Assembly (NCBI GenBank): GCA_040757575.1
Contig: JBFLXA010000006.1
Coordinates: 1-64,000 of the forward strand
DNA from: PFJX01 sp040757575
GTDB lineage: Bacteria; Pseudomonadota; Gammaproteobacteria; Burkholderiales; Thiobacillaceae
Length of the DNA: 64,000 nucleotides
Direction of reading: 5' to 3'
Of the stretch, positions 33,164 to 41,297 are shown piece by piece. Both the position numbers and the translations under genes were made by a program. The notes under the pieces are model-generated. The model made no database searches, had not been told where the DNA came from, and was given only the letters and a program-made list of their open reading frames with translations. How positions within the stretch are numbered: position 1 is the first letter of the stretch; the number at the start of each line of letters is the position of its first letter.

Positions 33164-34583
33164 ATACTTTGGATTAGGCAGAACACAACCAACGTTGGAT
33201 TTTGTGGATGTTCACGTTGATACAGATACCTCTGTCTTTGTTGACCCAAGCGCAATCCGAGGTCTTGAAACTACGTGGGGCACAGAATGCCGCTCACTTC
33301 TTCAATATTTCTTCCAACACGTTCTGAATTTGATTAGTGCAGGTGAGGATGAGCAAGCAATGGCACTACTTGCCGCACTCCGCGAACGCAACGAATTCCA
33401 CTTAGGGTTTTCCGTTGGAAAATCGCAAGGGCGGGGGTTCGGCTCAGGCCATGCCGCTGATGTCTGGAAAGCACTTACGAAGAGCAAAGCCGCGACGACA
33501 GGGCTCCTTCAAGACCTTGAGGACACATGCCTATTAATTGAGGGGATTGGACCGGACATGGTGTCCGATGCAGTGTGCAACGTAACACGCGGACCGCTGA
33601 TCCGCTACACGCAGGATATGTGCAGATTCTATGGCATCCCAATGCAGCCCGATGTGGCTTCTGGACCAGTATGGAACTCGCAAACTCTTTCGTGGGAGGA
33701 GGAGTTAGTTGAGTTACCAGTCGTTGATCATCAACGGCTTCTCTTGGTCCCTAAAGCAGTGGCACGTATCAATTTTTCATTCTCGAACGACGAGTACTTT
33801 CGTCACTATTTGTTGCCTCGATTGCAGCAGGAGGAGCTTGCAGTAAATTCTGGACTTGTTCGGTTGCTCAAAGATGGGAGCCCCCGTGTTACGAAGAAGA
33901 GCCTAGTCGAGAAATACGGAGCGGGAAAACTCGTCTGCGTCGACCTCACTATCCCTAGACCCGAAGTCCTTGACCAATACAGGAACGATAAACGCCAGCG
34001 CGCCCGGAAAGCAATGACCCATGATCAGGTGGCAGAGGCAGTGCTTACGGATATTCCTGATTGGGATGACCTCTTAAATTGCGTGCTGAGTGTTGCCCCA
34101 GGGAATGCAGGCGCAGCGGAATACGAACATGCGATTGAAGCCCTGTTGACAGCTCTTTTCTACCCAGCCTTGTTGCATCCGTTCAAACAACATCCCATTC
34201 ACCAAGGGCGCAAGCGCGTTGATATTACCTACGCGAACGCCGCAACAAGCGGGTTTTTCCATTGGGTTGGTCTGCATCATCCTTCTTCTATGATCTTTGT
34301 GGAGTGCAAAAACTACGGGAAGGAAATTGGTAACCCTGAAATAGACCAGATTAGTGGCAGGTTTAGCCCAAACAGAGGGAAAGTTGGCCTACTTTTTTGT
34401 CGCTCGCTCGAAGCCCCTGATTTAATGGATATGCGTTGTCGTGACACGGCCGATGACCATCGTGGTTTCGTGATCGTTCTTGATGATGATCGATTGTCGC
34501 AATCAGTCGCTGAGAAGAAAGCACACCCATCGAATATTGAGTTCCCGCTCCTTCGGCAGCTTTTTGCGCAACTTATTGCCTGA
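33150..34583 (+). CDS. Uncharacterised PD-(D/E)XK nuclease-like protein (ECK motif)
   Basis: 477 residues, no family recognised. The start ATG 33150 lies within the hsdS 3' end (GGGAGGC upstream), so translation is coupled. The C-terminal third shows a nuclease-type core: RVDITYAN (Asp358), then SMIFVECKNYGKEIGNPEIDQI (Glu385, Lys387), and LLFCRS, as in restriction-endonuclease folds. The N-terminal part starts VSEYFGLGRTQPTLDFVDV and carries a VFVDPSAI segment. It has low GC and no membrane helices. It is likely a DNA-degrading or DNA-sensing defence protein paired with the R-M system; this is inference from motif and position. Confidence 0.75.
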   Translation: MRVSEYFGLGRTQPTLDFVDVHVDTDTSVFVDPSAIRGLETTWGTECRSLLQYFFQHVLNLISAGEDEQAMALLAALRERNEFHLGFSVGKSQGRGFGSGHAADVWKALTKSKAATTGLLQDLEDTCLLIEGIGPDMVSDAVCNVTRGPLIRYTQDMCRFYGIPMQPDVASGPVWNSQTLSWEEELVELPVVDHQRLLLVPKAVARINFSFSNDEYFRHYLLPRLQQEELAVNSGLVRLLKDGSPRVTKKSLVEKYGAGKLVCVDLTIPRPEVLDQYRNDKRQRARKAMTHDQVAEAVLTDIPDWDDLLNCVLSVAPGNAGAAEYEHAIEALLTALFYPALLHPFKQHPIHQGRKRVDITYANAATSGFFHWVGLHHPSSMIFVECKNYGKEIGNPEIDQISGRFSPNRGKVGLLFCRSLEAPDLMDMRCRDTADDHRGFVIVLDDDRLSQSVAEKKAHPSNIEFPLLRQLFAQLIA

Positions 34584-34765
34584 TGTTTAACTAGCGTGGC
34601 TAAAAGGGGTCAGGTTCAAATTGTTATCGATTGCGCTGCATTCGCTATTCGCGAATAGCGAAAACTCATAACCAGGCCTAACACACAAACTGCGTAGCAC
34701 CTTGTTCGACATGAGGTTATGTTGTACATATGCTGTATGCATACAGCAAACATGGATAGAATGTG
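34584..34765. promoter_or_regulatory. Intergenic region with two perfect palindromes upstream of the AbiE-like pair
   Basis: A 22-bp perfect palindrome (34641-34662, half-site TTCGCTATTCG) and an 18-bp perfect palindrome (34731-34748, half-site TGCTGTATG) lie ahead of the antitoxin-like gene. The second is 18 bp from ATG 34766, at the place expected for an autoregulatory operator. The stretch AAAAGGGGTCAGGTTC (near 34601-34617) resembles words found beside REP/RAYT-type elements (recalled). This gap marks a joint between the hsdS and hsdM halves. Confidence 0.55.
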
Positions 34766-35338
34766 ATGGCTTCAGGTGCCTCCAAAGACAAGTCCGCCGC
34801 CCTGCGCAGGGCTGGCAACCGGCAGTGGGTGCTCAAGCCACAGGATTTGGCGGTGGCGTTGAAGCTGGCCCTGCTGTCTGGTAATCGGCTGACTTATGCC
34901 GAGTTGGGCAAGAGCTTGCGCTTATCGCAGTTCGAGGCCCATGCCGCCGTGCAGCGTTTGATGGCCGCGCGGCTGGCAATTGACCTGGGTGAAGGGCCAC
35001 GTCCGATCATGGCGGCGCTGCGCGATTTCGTCTTGCATGGCGCTATGTATTGTTACCCGCCCGTGCGCGGCGAGGTGACCATCGGTTTCCCGACGGCCTA
35101 TGCGGTGGCTCCCCTGAAAGACTTGGTTCTGTTCGCGGAGGAGATGCCGCCGGTCTGGCCGCATCCGGAGGGCACGGTGCGCGGTGCGTCGCTGCTGCCT
35201 CTATACGAAAAGCTGCCGCTGGCAGCGCTGGACGATCCGAAGCTGTATGAGCTGTTGGCCTTGTTCGATGCCTTGCGCATGGGCCAGGCGCGGGAGCGTG
35301 AACTGTCCGGCAAGCTGTTGCTGGAGCGCTTGCAGTGA
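34766..35338 (+). CDS. Winged-helix protein, AbiEi-like antitoxin candidate
   Basis: 190 residues. The start ATG 34766 is preceded by an overlapping GTG at 34763. The N-terminal half is a helix-turn-helix: LAVALKLALLSGNRLTYAELG followed by LRLSQFEAHAAVQRLMAARL. The C-terminal half has RGEVTIGFPTAYAVAPLKD and KLYELLALFDALRMG. It overlaps the nucleotidyltransferase gene by GTGA. This arrangement is that of type IV toxin-antitoxin AbiE pairs, where the wHTH protein represses its own promoter by binding inverted repeats; the upstream 18-bp palindrome fits this. Confidence 0.65.
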   Translation: MASGASKDKSAALRRAGNRQWVLKPQDLAVALKLALLSGNRLTYAELGKSLRLSQFEAHAAVQRLMAARLAIDLGEGPRPIMAALRDFVLHGAMYCYPPVRGEVTIGFPTAYAVAPLKDLVLFAEEMPPVWPHPEGTVRGASLLPLYEKLPLAALDDPKLYELLALFDALRMGQARERELSGKLLLERLQ

Positions 35339-36048
35339 GCACGGTGCCGGGCGCGGCCGATCCGAACCGGGCCATCCTGACGCGGGTGGCGCGTGCCTTG
35401 GGGGCGCTGTGCGACGAACTGGTTTTCGTCGGCGGCTGCGCTACCGGCTTGCTGGTGACTGCGGTGCGGGCGCAGGGGGTGCGCATGACCGAGGACGTCG
35501 ATCTTGTAGCTCAGGTCGCGACGGTTCGCGAGTATCACGATATGGAGAAGCGCTTCCAGGCATTGGGTTTCGTGCACGATCTATCGCCCGATGCGCCGAT
35601 CTGTCGATGGCGCTGCCAGGGCATCGAGGTCGATCTGATGCCGTCGGCGGAGGGGGTGTTGAGCTTCCACAATCGCTGGTATCCGCTGGCCATCATAACA
35701 GCTCGCCCTGTCGTGCTGAACGAGGGGCTGACCATTCGCCTGATCGATGCGCCTGTTTTCGTCGCAACCAAGCTTGAGGCGTTCAAGGATCGGGGCAACG
35801 GCGATTTTCTGTTGAGCCACGATCTGGAAGACATCATCACGGTGGTCGACGGCCGGCCCGGGTTGCTCGGCGAGGCGCGCGCCGCGCCCGAGGAATTGCG
35901 ACGCTATCTGGCCGATGAACTTGGCGCCTTGATGGCCACGTCGGCATTTTTGGAGGCATTGGCCGGGCATCTGCCCGGCGATGCGATGAGCCAGCGCCGT
36001 TTGCCGGGGTTGATGACCGCCCTGAAGCAACTGGCTGAAATGGAGTAA
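35335..36048 (+). CDS. Nucleotidyltransferase, AbiEii/AbiGii toxin-like
   Basis: 237 residues from a GTG start that overlaps the preceding TGA. The NTase core reads VFVGGCATGLLV then MTEDVDLVAQV (the GG and DxD pair that coordinate nucleotide and metal), with WRCQGIEVDLMPS as the third acidic strand and ATKLEAFKDRG later. AbiEii-type enzymes add nucleotides to tRNA or other RNA and stop growth upon phage infection. hsdM starts 3 bp after its stop, so the pair is inserted directly in front of hsdM on the same transcript. Confidence 0.75.
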   Translation: MSTVPGAADPNRAILTRVARALGALCDELVFVGGCATGLLVTAVRAQGVRMTEDVDLVAQVATVREYHDMEKRFQALGFVHDLSPDAPICRWRCQGIEVDLMPSAEGVLSFHNRWYPLAIITARPVVLNEGLTIRLIDAPVFVATKLEAFKDRGNGDFLLSHDLEDIITVVDGRPGLLGEARAAPEELRRYLADELGALMATSAFLEALAGHLPGDAMSQRRLPGLMTALKQLAEME

Positions 36049-36051
36049 TTG

Positions 36052-37626
36052 ATGAACACCGCCACCATCGTCCAGAAGCTCTGGAACTACTGCAACGTAC
36101 TGCGCGACGACGGCATGAGCTACGGCGACTATGTCGAGCAGCTCACCTATCTGCTGTTTCTGAAGATGGCCGACGAGCGAACCCGGCCGCCTTACAACCA
36201 GCCAAGCCCGGTACCCAAATCCCATGACTGGGCCAGCCTGTTATGGCGGGACGGCGACGAACTGTTCGACCACTACCGCCATACGCTGGAGCAGTTGGGC
36301 CATCAGAAGGGTTTGCTCGGCCTGATATTCGCCAAGTCGCAGAACAAGTTTCAGGACCCGGCCAAGCTGCGGCGGCTGATCGTGGACCTGATCGATAAGC
36401 CTGGAGGACCTGGGGAAACCTGGTCGTCGATGAGCGCCGACGTGAAGGGCGACGCCTACGAGGGCCTGCTGGAGAAGAACGCCCAGGACACCAAGTCCGG
36501 CGCCGGCCAGTACTTCACGCCGCGCCCGCTGATCCAGGCGATTGTCGATGCCATGGCGCCCCGGCCCGGCGAGACCATCTCCGACCCGGCCTGCGGCACC
36601 GGCGGCTTTTTGCTGGCGGCGCATGACTACGTGGTGAAGCACTATCCCAACATGACTTCGGCAGAGAAGAAGAAACTGCGCGGGGAAAGCTTCAAGGGCT
36701 GGGAGCTGGTGCAGGCCACGGCACGGCTGTGCGCGATGAACATGCTGCTGCACGGCATCGGCAGCCAGGAATTCGAGCCGATTGCGGTGGGCGATTCGCT
36801 GGCCGCCGACCCCGGCGAGCGCTTCGACGTGGTGCTGACCAATCCGCCCTTCGGCAAGAAGAGCAGCACCACCATCGTGGGCGAGGAAGGCAAGGTCAGT
36901 AAGGAGCGCGACTCCGTCGAGCGCGACGACTTCTGGGCCACCACCTCGAACAAGCAGCTCAACTTCGTCCAGCACGTGAAGACGCTGTTGAAGCAGAACG
37001 GCCGCGCCGCCCTGGTGCTGCCGGACAACGTGCTGTTCGAAGGCGGGGCCGGCGAGACCATCCGCCGCAAGCTCTTGCATGAGTGCGATGTCCACACCCT
37101 GCTGCGCCTGCCCACCGGCCTGTTTTACGCCCAGGGGGTGAAGGCAAACGTGCTGTTTTTTGACAAGAAACCCGCCAGTGAAACCCCGTGGACCAAGAAG
37201 CTGTGGATCTACGACCTGCGCACCAATATGCACTTCACGCTGAAGACCAACCCGCTGCAGCGGGAGGACTTGGATGAGTTTGTGCGGTGTTACAACCCGG
37301 CGAACCGGCATGATCGGACGGCAACTTGGTTTGAGGAAAAGCACCCTCTCCCCGGCCCTCCCCCTCTTGCGGGGGAGGGGGAAAAGCATGGTGACTTTGG
37401 CGAGAAGGGGCGGTGGCGGGCGTATGACTACGCGGAACTGATCGCCCGCGACAAGGCCAGCCTGGACATCTTCTGGCTCAAGGACGAATCGCTGTCTGAT
37501 TCCGACAACCTGCCCGCGCCGGAGGTGATCGCGGCGGAGATCGTGGAAGACCTGGAGGCAGCGCTGGAGCAGTTTCGGGAGATTCTGGCGGACATGGGGC
37601 CGGAAGAGGCAAGGGCGGAAGCATGA
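36052..37626 (+). CDS. hsdM: Type I restriction enzyme methyltransferase subunit M
   Basis: 524 residues. N6-adenine methyltransferase. The N-terminal helical domain (WNYCNVLRDDGMSYGDYVEQLTYLLFLKM) is followed by the SAM motif DPACGTGGFL near residue 179 and the catalytic NPPFGKK near 264. GQYFTPRPLI precedes motif I as usual. A palindromic element in reverse orientation adds about 14 residues (LPGPPPLAGEGE) near residue 431, in the linker before the C-terminal tail. The start ATG 36052 follows a TTG and begins 3 bp after the NTase gene. The end overlaps the DUF429 gene by ATGA. Confidence 0.95.
   Translation: MNTATIVQKLWNYCNVLRDDGMSYGDYVEQLTYLLFLKMADERTRPPYNQPSPVPKSHDWASLLWRDGDELFDHYRHTLEQLGHQKGLLGLIFAKSQNKFQDPAKLRRLIVDLIDKPGGPGETWSSMSADVKGDAYEGLLEKNAQDTKSGAGQYFTPRPLIQAIVDAMAPRPGETISDPACGTGGFLLAAHDYVVKHYPNMTSAEKKKLRGESFKGWELVQATARLCAMNMLLHGIGSQEFEPIAVGDSLAADPGERFDVVLTNPPFGKKSSTTIVGEEGKVSKERDSVERDDFWATTSNKQLNFVQHVKTLLKQNGRAALVLPDNVLFEGGAGETIRRKLLHECDVHTLLRLPTGLFYAQGVKANVLFFDKKPASETPWTKKLWIYDLRTNMHFTLKTNPLQREDLDEFVRCYNPANRHDRTATWFEEKHPLPGPPPLAGEGEKHGDFGEKGRWRAYDYAELIARDKASLDIFWLKDESLSDSDNLPAPEVIAAEIVEDLEAALEQFREILADMGPEEARAEA
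37343..37381 (-). repeat. GC-rich palindromic element in hsdM (reverse orientation)
   Basis: On the plus strand: CCCTCTCCCCGGCCCTCCCC followed by CTCTTGCGGGGGAGGGGG. It is in frame and encodes LPGPPPLAGEGE. Opposite orientation to the hsdR copies. Confidence 0.85.
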
Positions 37627-38285
37627 CGGGTTTTGTCATTGGCATCGACGTCCAGGCTGCACGGGATTGTCCATTTGCAGTACTGGATACCCGCGCTGCA
37701 ATCGTTCTCGAAATGGGCTGGATTGCAGCCCATGAGCTTGTTCAGAAAGTTCAGGAATTGGCTTCGCGATATGGGAAGGCGGTCTTTGCCATTGATGCGC
37801 CACGCGTGCCATTGCCAGCCCCTAGGGTGTGGTACTGGCGAAACAATCGTGGCTGGAATCGTGGTGTGGGAAATGAAAAGGGCAAGGGGCGTCACTGTGA
37901 AGTGGTGATCAAGGCCAGCAACTTGGCCAACCCACAGTGGACGCCCCTCGCCGAGGATGCGCCGGAGTGGATGCGGCACGGCTTCAAATTATTCGAGGGC
38001 TTGCAGGGCCGAGCCCAGGCTCTGGAAGTGTTCCCCTCAGCCAGCTACCGCATGCTCAATGAATGCGGCGACGTCCGAGTGGCCATGCCCTTGATGGGCT
38101 TCTTGCCGGGGCCAAAGGACATGCTGGATGCGGTTGTCGCAGCCGTGACAGGCATGGAGTTTCTGGCTGGACGTGGCCAGGAAGTGGGGGGAGGGGATGG
38201 TCTTGGAACCATCGTGCTACCAAGGCGGGTTTCCAGCGATATTACTGAGGTGCTCAATTGGCCATCCAGCTTGTCGAAGCATTGA
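37623..38285 (+). CDS. DUF429 domain protein (RNase H-like fold, predicted nuclease)
   Basis: 220 residues. Conserved elements of the DUF429 family are GIDVQAAR, AVLD, FAIDAPRVP, EVFPSASYRML and KDMLDAVVAAVTG, ending GDGLGTIVLPRR. The acidic residues Asp9, the Asp of IDAP and the Asp of LDAV could bind metal as in RNase H-like nucleases. It overlaps hsdM by 4 bp and is followed after 1 bp by the NYN gene, so it is expressed with the methyltransferase. No experimentally known function. Confidence 0.75.
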   Translation: MTGFVIGIDVQAARDCPFAVLDTRAAIVLEMGWIAAHELVQKVQELASRYGKAVFAIDAPRVPLPAPRVWYWRNNRGWNRGVGNEKGKGRHCEVVIKASNLANPQWTPLAEDAPEWMRHGFKLFEGLQGRAQALEVFPSASYRMLNECGDVRVAMPLMGFLPGPKDMLDAVVAAVTGMEFLAGRGQEVGGGDGLGTIVLPRRVSSDITEVLNWPSSLSKH

Positions 38286-38286
38286 T

Positions 38287-39105
38287 ATGTTGCTGACCTA
38301 TATCTTGGTGGATTTCGAAAACGTTCAACCCACTGACATGGGGTTGCTCACTGGCGAGCAATACCAGCTGATGATTTTTCGCGGTCCACATCAGAACAAA
38401 CTGGATTTCGATATCGTTGAGGCCATCCAACCCCTGGGGGATCGGGTGAGGTACATCCAAAGCCATAAGCAAGGTAAGAATGCCCTCGATTTCCATATCG
38501 CGTTTCAAATGGGACGCCTCATTGAGGAAATCGAATCGAAGCCAGCAGGTGAACGCGGCAAGCCCCACTTTGTGGTGATTTCCAACGATGGTGGCTTTGA
38601 TGCCTTGTTAAGCCATATACATACCCTTGGCTATGGCGCAACCAAAGCAGCGAACATTCGACAGGCGCTCAGGTTGTCAGCTGGGGCAACACCAGCAGAG
38701 AATCCTTCCAACTCAGTGGCCGCTACCCCCTCCATTGGACAGGTGGCTGTACCTAATAAGGCTGCACCCGCTAGGCCAAGCCCCCCTGCAAAGAAGTCGT
38801 CGGCTGTTACGCCAATAGCAGATAAGGCTGGTGATAAAACCCAGGTGCCTGTTCGCAAGGCCCTAGGCAAGGAAGACAAAGACAAGGTCATTGATAACCT
38901 ACGCAAGCACCCCAACAAACGCCCCGTTAAACGGAAGACGCTGGAAAACCATATCCAGAATTTGCTCGGTAGCAATCTCTCCGAGAGAGCGGTTAGGGGT
39001 TTGCTGGCTATGTTGGAGAACGAAGGTGTGATCAAGTTCGATGGTCCGAGGATCATTGAGTACAAGTTGCCCAAGGCGAAAAAAGCAAAGGGAGAAAATG
39101 GCTAA
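38287..39105 (+). CDS. NYN/PIN-like nuclease with C-terminal winged helix
   Basis: 272 residues from ATG 38287. Residues 1-130 carry PIN/NYN acidic positions: YILVDFENVQ, then KNALDFHIAFQMG and VVISNDGGFDALLSHI. A Pro/Ala/Lys linker (about 135-205) leads to a winged-helix module (KVIDNLRKHPNKRPVKRKTL, LLAMLENEGVIKFDG). This is typical for single-strand RNA nucleases with an RNA- or DNA-binding tail. It overlaps the Mrr gene by 8 bp. Target unknown. Confidence 0.75.
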   Translation: MLLTYILVDFENVQPTDMGLLTGEQYQLMIFRGPHQNKLDFDIVEAIQPLGDRVRYIQSHKQGKNALDFHIAFQMGRLIEEIESKPAGERGKPHFVVISNDGGFDALLSHIHTLGYGATKAANIRQALRLSAGATPAENPSNSVAATPSIGQVAVPNKAAPARPSPPAKKSSAVTPIADKAGDKTQVPVRKALGKEDKDKVIDNLRKHPNKRPVKRKTLENHIQNLLGSNLSERAVRGLLAMLENEGVIKFDGPRIIEYKLPKAKKAKGENG

Positions 39106-40102
39106 AAAATCCATGTGGATGGTCCGCGCCGAGGTCGGTGGCAAATATTTCGAAGACTTCAAGTCCAAGGCCATTGTTGCCATTGGCTGGGTAGAGTTGG
39201 GCGACATGGGGGTACTCAAGAAACGGGAGGACTTTACACATGCTGTGGCCAAGGCCTACCCAGAGTCCAAGAAGATGCAGATCGCCATATCAGCAGGGCA
39301 AGCCTATCGCTTCGTTCGTGAAATGAAGGTTGGCGACCGCGTGCTGACCTATGATCCCGCAGGACGGGTGTACTTGGTGGGTACCATCAACAGCGAGTAT
39401 TTCCATGATGCCTCCCTGATTGAGGAAGATCCCAATTGCCGGCGTGTGGTGTGGCAGGGCGAGGTGCCCCGTGATCTGCTTTCGGTAAGCACCAAGAACA
39501 GTCTGGGTGCGATTTCTACGTTATTCCTATTGCCGGATGAGGCAGCTGTAGAGATTGAGAGCCTGCTGGTCGGCGCTAAGCCAGCTCAGCAAACTGCAGA
39601 AGTGGAGGATGAAGATACGGCCTTCGGCACGTTGCTGAAAGATATCCAAGGTAAGGCCTTCGAGTTCATCAAGGACAAAGTGGCTCATCTGGATTGGGAA
39701 GAGATGCAGGAACTGGTTGCCGGCCTGCTCCAAGCCATGGGGTACAAGACCCGGATATCACCGAGTGGCCCTGACCAAGGCAAAGACATTGTGGCTTCGC
39801 CCGACGGCTTCGGCTTTGAAAGCCCGCGCATCGTGGTAGAAGTGAAGCACCGAATTACAAACCCGATGGGTTCCCAGCAAATCCGGAGTTTCTTGGGGGG
39901 CCGTCACAAAGATGACAAGGGGCTTTACGTAAGTACCGGAGGTTTCACCAAGGATGCACGCTACGAAGCAGAGCGGGCTGCCATTCCCCTCACACTGATG
40001 GACTTGGACGACATGGTGAAGGCTTTGCTGGAGCACTACGAGAAGATGGACATTGATACCCAGCGGCTGATACCGCTTCGGAAGGTTTATTGGCCTGCCT
40101 GA
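39098..40102 (+). CDS. Mrr-family restriction endonuclease with EVE/PUA-like N-terminal domain
   Basis: 334 residues from ATG 39098 (GGGAGAAA upstream), overlapping the NYN gene. Residues 1-120 (MWMVRAEVGGKYFEDF...AIVAIGWVELGDM) resemble EVE/PUA-like modified-base-sensing domains. The C-terminal Mrr catalytic domain has MGYKTRISPSGPDQGKDIVA with Asp230 and IVVEVKHR with Glu248/Lys250, then QIRSFLGG and GLYVSTGGFTKDA. Such enzymes cut modified DNA. The neighbouring hsdM makes N6-methyladenine, so the target must differ or be regulated; this is inference. Confidence 0.85.
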   Translation: MAKKSMWMVRAEVGGKYFEDFKSKAIVAIGWVELGDMGVLKKREDFTHAVAKAYPESKKMQIAISAGQAYRFVREMKVGDRVLTYDPAGRVYLVGTINSEYFHDASLIEEDPNCRRVVWQGEVPRDLLSVSTKNSLGAISTLFLLPDEAAVEIESLLVGAKPAQQTAEVEDEDTAFGTLLKDIQGKAFEFIKDKVAHLDWEEMQELVAGLLQAMGYKTRISPSGPDQGKDIVASPDGFGFESPRIVVEVKHRITNPMGSQQIRSFLGGRHKDDKGLYVSTGGFTKDARYEAERAAIPLTLMDLDDMVKALLEHYEKMDIDTQRLIPLRKVYWPA

Positions 40103-40111
40103 GGGACTGTG

Positions 40112-41026
40112 ATGTCGTCGTCGTTAGCAATGCTTCTGCCCCTCATGATTACGCTGGTGGTCATTGTGATTCCTGGCGTGGCTCTTCATTTCTGGATTGC
40201 GCACCGTGAAAGAACCAAGCGTTCTCCACATGTTTCCCAACTTCTGCGTGGTCCAGGTGAGTCGTTGCGTAAAGAGATGGAGAACACGTTTTTCGATATT
40301 GCTACATTTCTGTCAATTACCCCTTTGATGGCGTTATTGGTGTTCGCCATTCATGTGTCCACATCCTATTTTGGTGGCCGGCCAGAATCACCCAGCAGGT
40401 TGTTCATTTCAGTGAGTCTTGCCCTGTGTGTACTCGGTTTTGGTTATTACAAACTCAGTACATTGGTTCGCAAACGTGCCAAGCTTCGGCAGGGTTATGA
40501 AGGTGAGGTTGCCGTAGCGCAAGAGCTGAACCAGCTCATGCGCCATGGCGCAGCCATTTTTCATGACGTGCCAGGCGATGGTTTCAACATCGACCATGTG
40601 CTTGTAGGGAAAAATGGTATCTATGCCATTGAAACTAAATCCCGCATGAAGTCCATGCGTGACAAAGGCAAGGACGCCGCAAAGGTGGTATTCGACGGCA
40701 AGTGTTTGGTTTTCCCTACCTGGAAGGAAACCCAGCCTCTGGAGCAGGCAGCTATCCAGGCTAAGTGGTTGTCCAAGTGGTTAAGTAGCGCCGTCGGTGA
40801 ACCTGTTGAGGTTAGGCCTGCTGTAGCCCTGCCTGGTTGGTACGTTGAGCAGATAGGACGGTCTTCAGTACATGTATTCAACCCAAAGATGGCCAACTTT
40901 TTGGCAAAGGGGTGGTTAAGAGAGCCCCTTTCCAGCGTCCTGCTAACACGCATAGAACACCAATTGGACCAACGGTGTCGAAACGTTGAGCCGACGTTGT
41001 TTGGCAAGCAGAAGCTAACACTTTGA
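40112..41026 (+). CDS. NERD-domain membrane protein (predicted nuclease)
   Basis: 304 residues. Two membrane segments (LLPLMITLVVIVIPGVALHFW and the span around 65-115) precede a NERD domain: QGYEGEVAVAQELNQL, FNIDHVLVGKNGIYAIETKSR, with the E, D and ExK residues of a PD-(D/E)XK nuclease. The start is ATG 40112 (a GTG precedes it). It begins 9 bp after Mrr and is the last gene of the coupled hsdM tail. NERD proteins frequently accompany defence systems. It is oriented to act at the membrane. Confidence 0.8.
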   Translation: MSSSLAMLLPLMITLVVIVIPGVALHFWIAHRERTKRSPHVSQLLRGPGESLRKEMENTFFDIATFLSITPLMALLVFAIHVSTSYFGGRPESPSRLFISVSLALCVLGFGYYKLSTLVRKRAKLRQGYEGEVAVAQELNQLMRHGAAIFHDVPGDGFNIDHVLVGKNGIYAIETKSRMKSMRDKGKDAAKVVFDGKCLVFPTWKETQPLEQAAIQAKWLSKWLSSAVGEPVEVRPAVALPGWYVEQIGRSSVHVFNPKMANFLAKGWLREPLSSVLLTRIEHQLDQRCRNVEPTLFGKQKLTL

Positions 41027-41297
41027 TGATTGAACGGCGGGACAGGTCACATAGCATTGGCTTGTCCCTCTATGCTCGTCGATTACAGCTAAATGGCGTC
41101 TACGACTAGAAGGGGAGAGCTTCGACTATTTGCCTGCTTTGGCATGTTATTCACCTGGCATGAATCGCAAGTGCCCAGATTCTCAATGAGAAAGACACGA
41201 TATTCCCCATTAGCGAATAGAGAATGCGGCGCAAGGCAAACGCAAAATCCAACCCTCAGGTCGTCCGGTAATTCCCCCATTCCTCACCCAACTTCTC
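41027..41297. other. Island right edge, no gene
   Basis: 271 bases of mixed composition with no supported gene. The word GCGAATAG (near 41214-41221) repeats part of the 22-bp palindrome at 34641-34662, too short to call an attachment site. GC rises again from about 41290, where core genes resume. Confidence 0.4.

Noticed and set aside
34601..34617. Insertion-sequence remnant
   Set aside because: Only a short word resembling REP/RAYT flanks is present; no transposase frame or terminal repeats. Noted within the regulatory region.
25491..41026. Prophage or integrative element
   Set aside because: No integrase, transposase, capsid, or replication gene was found, and no direct repeats longer than 8 bp at both ends were seen by eye.
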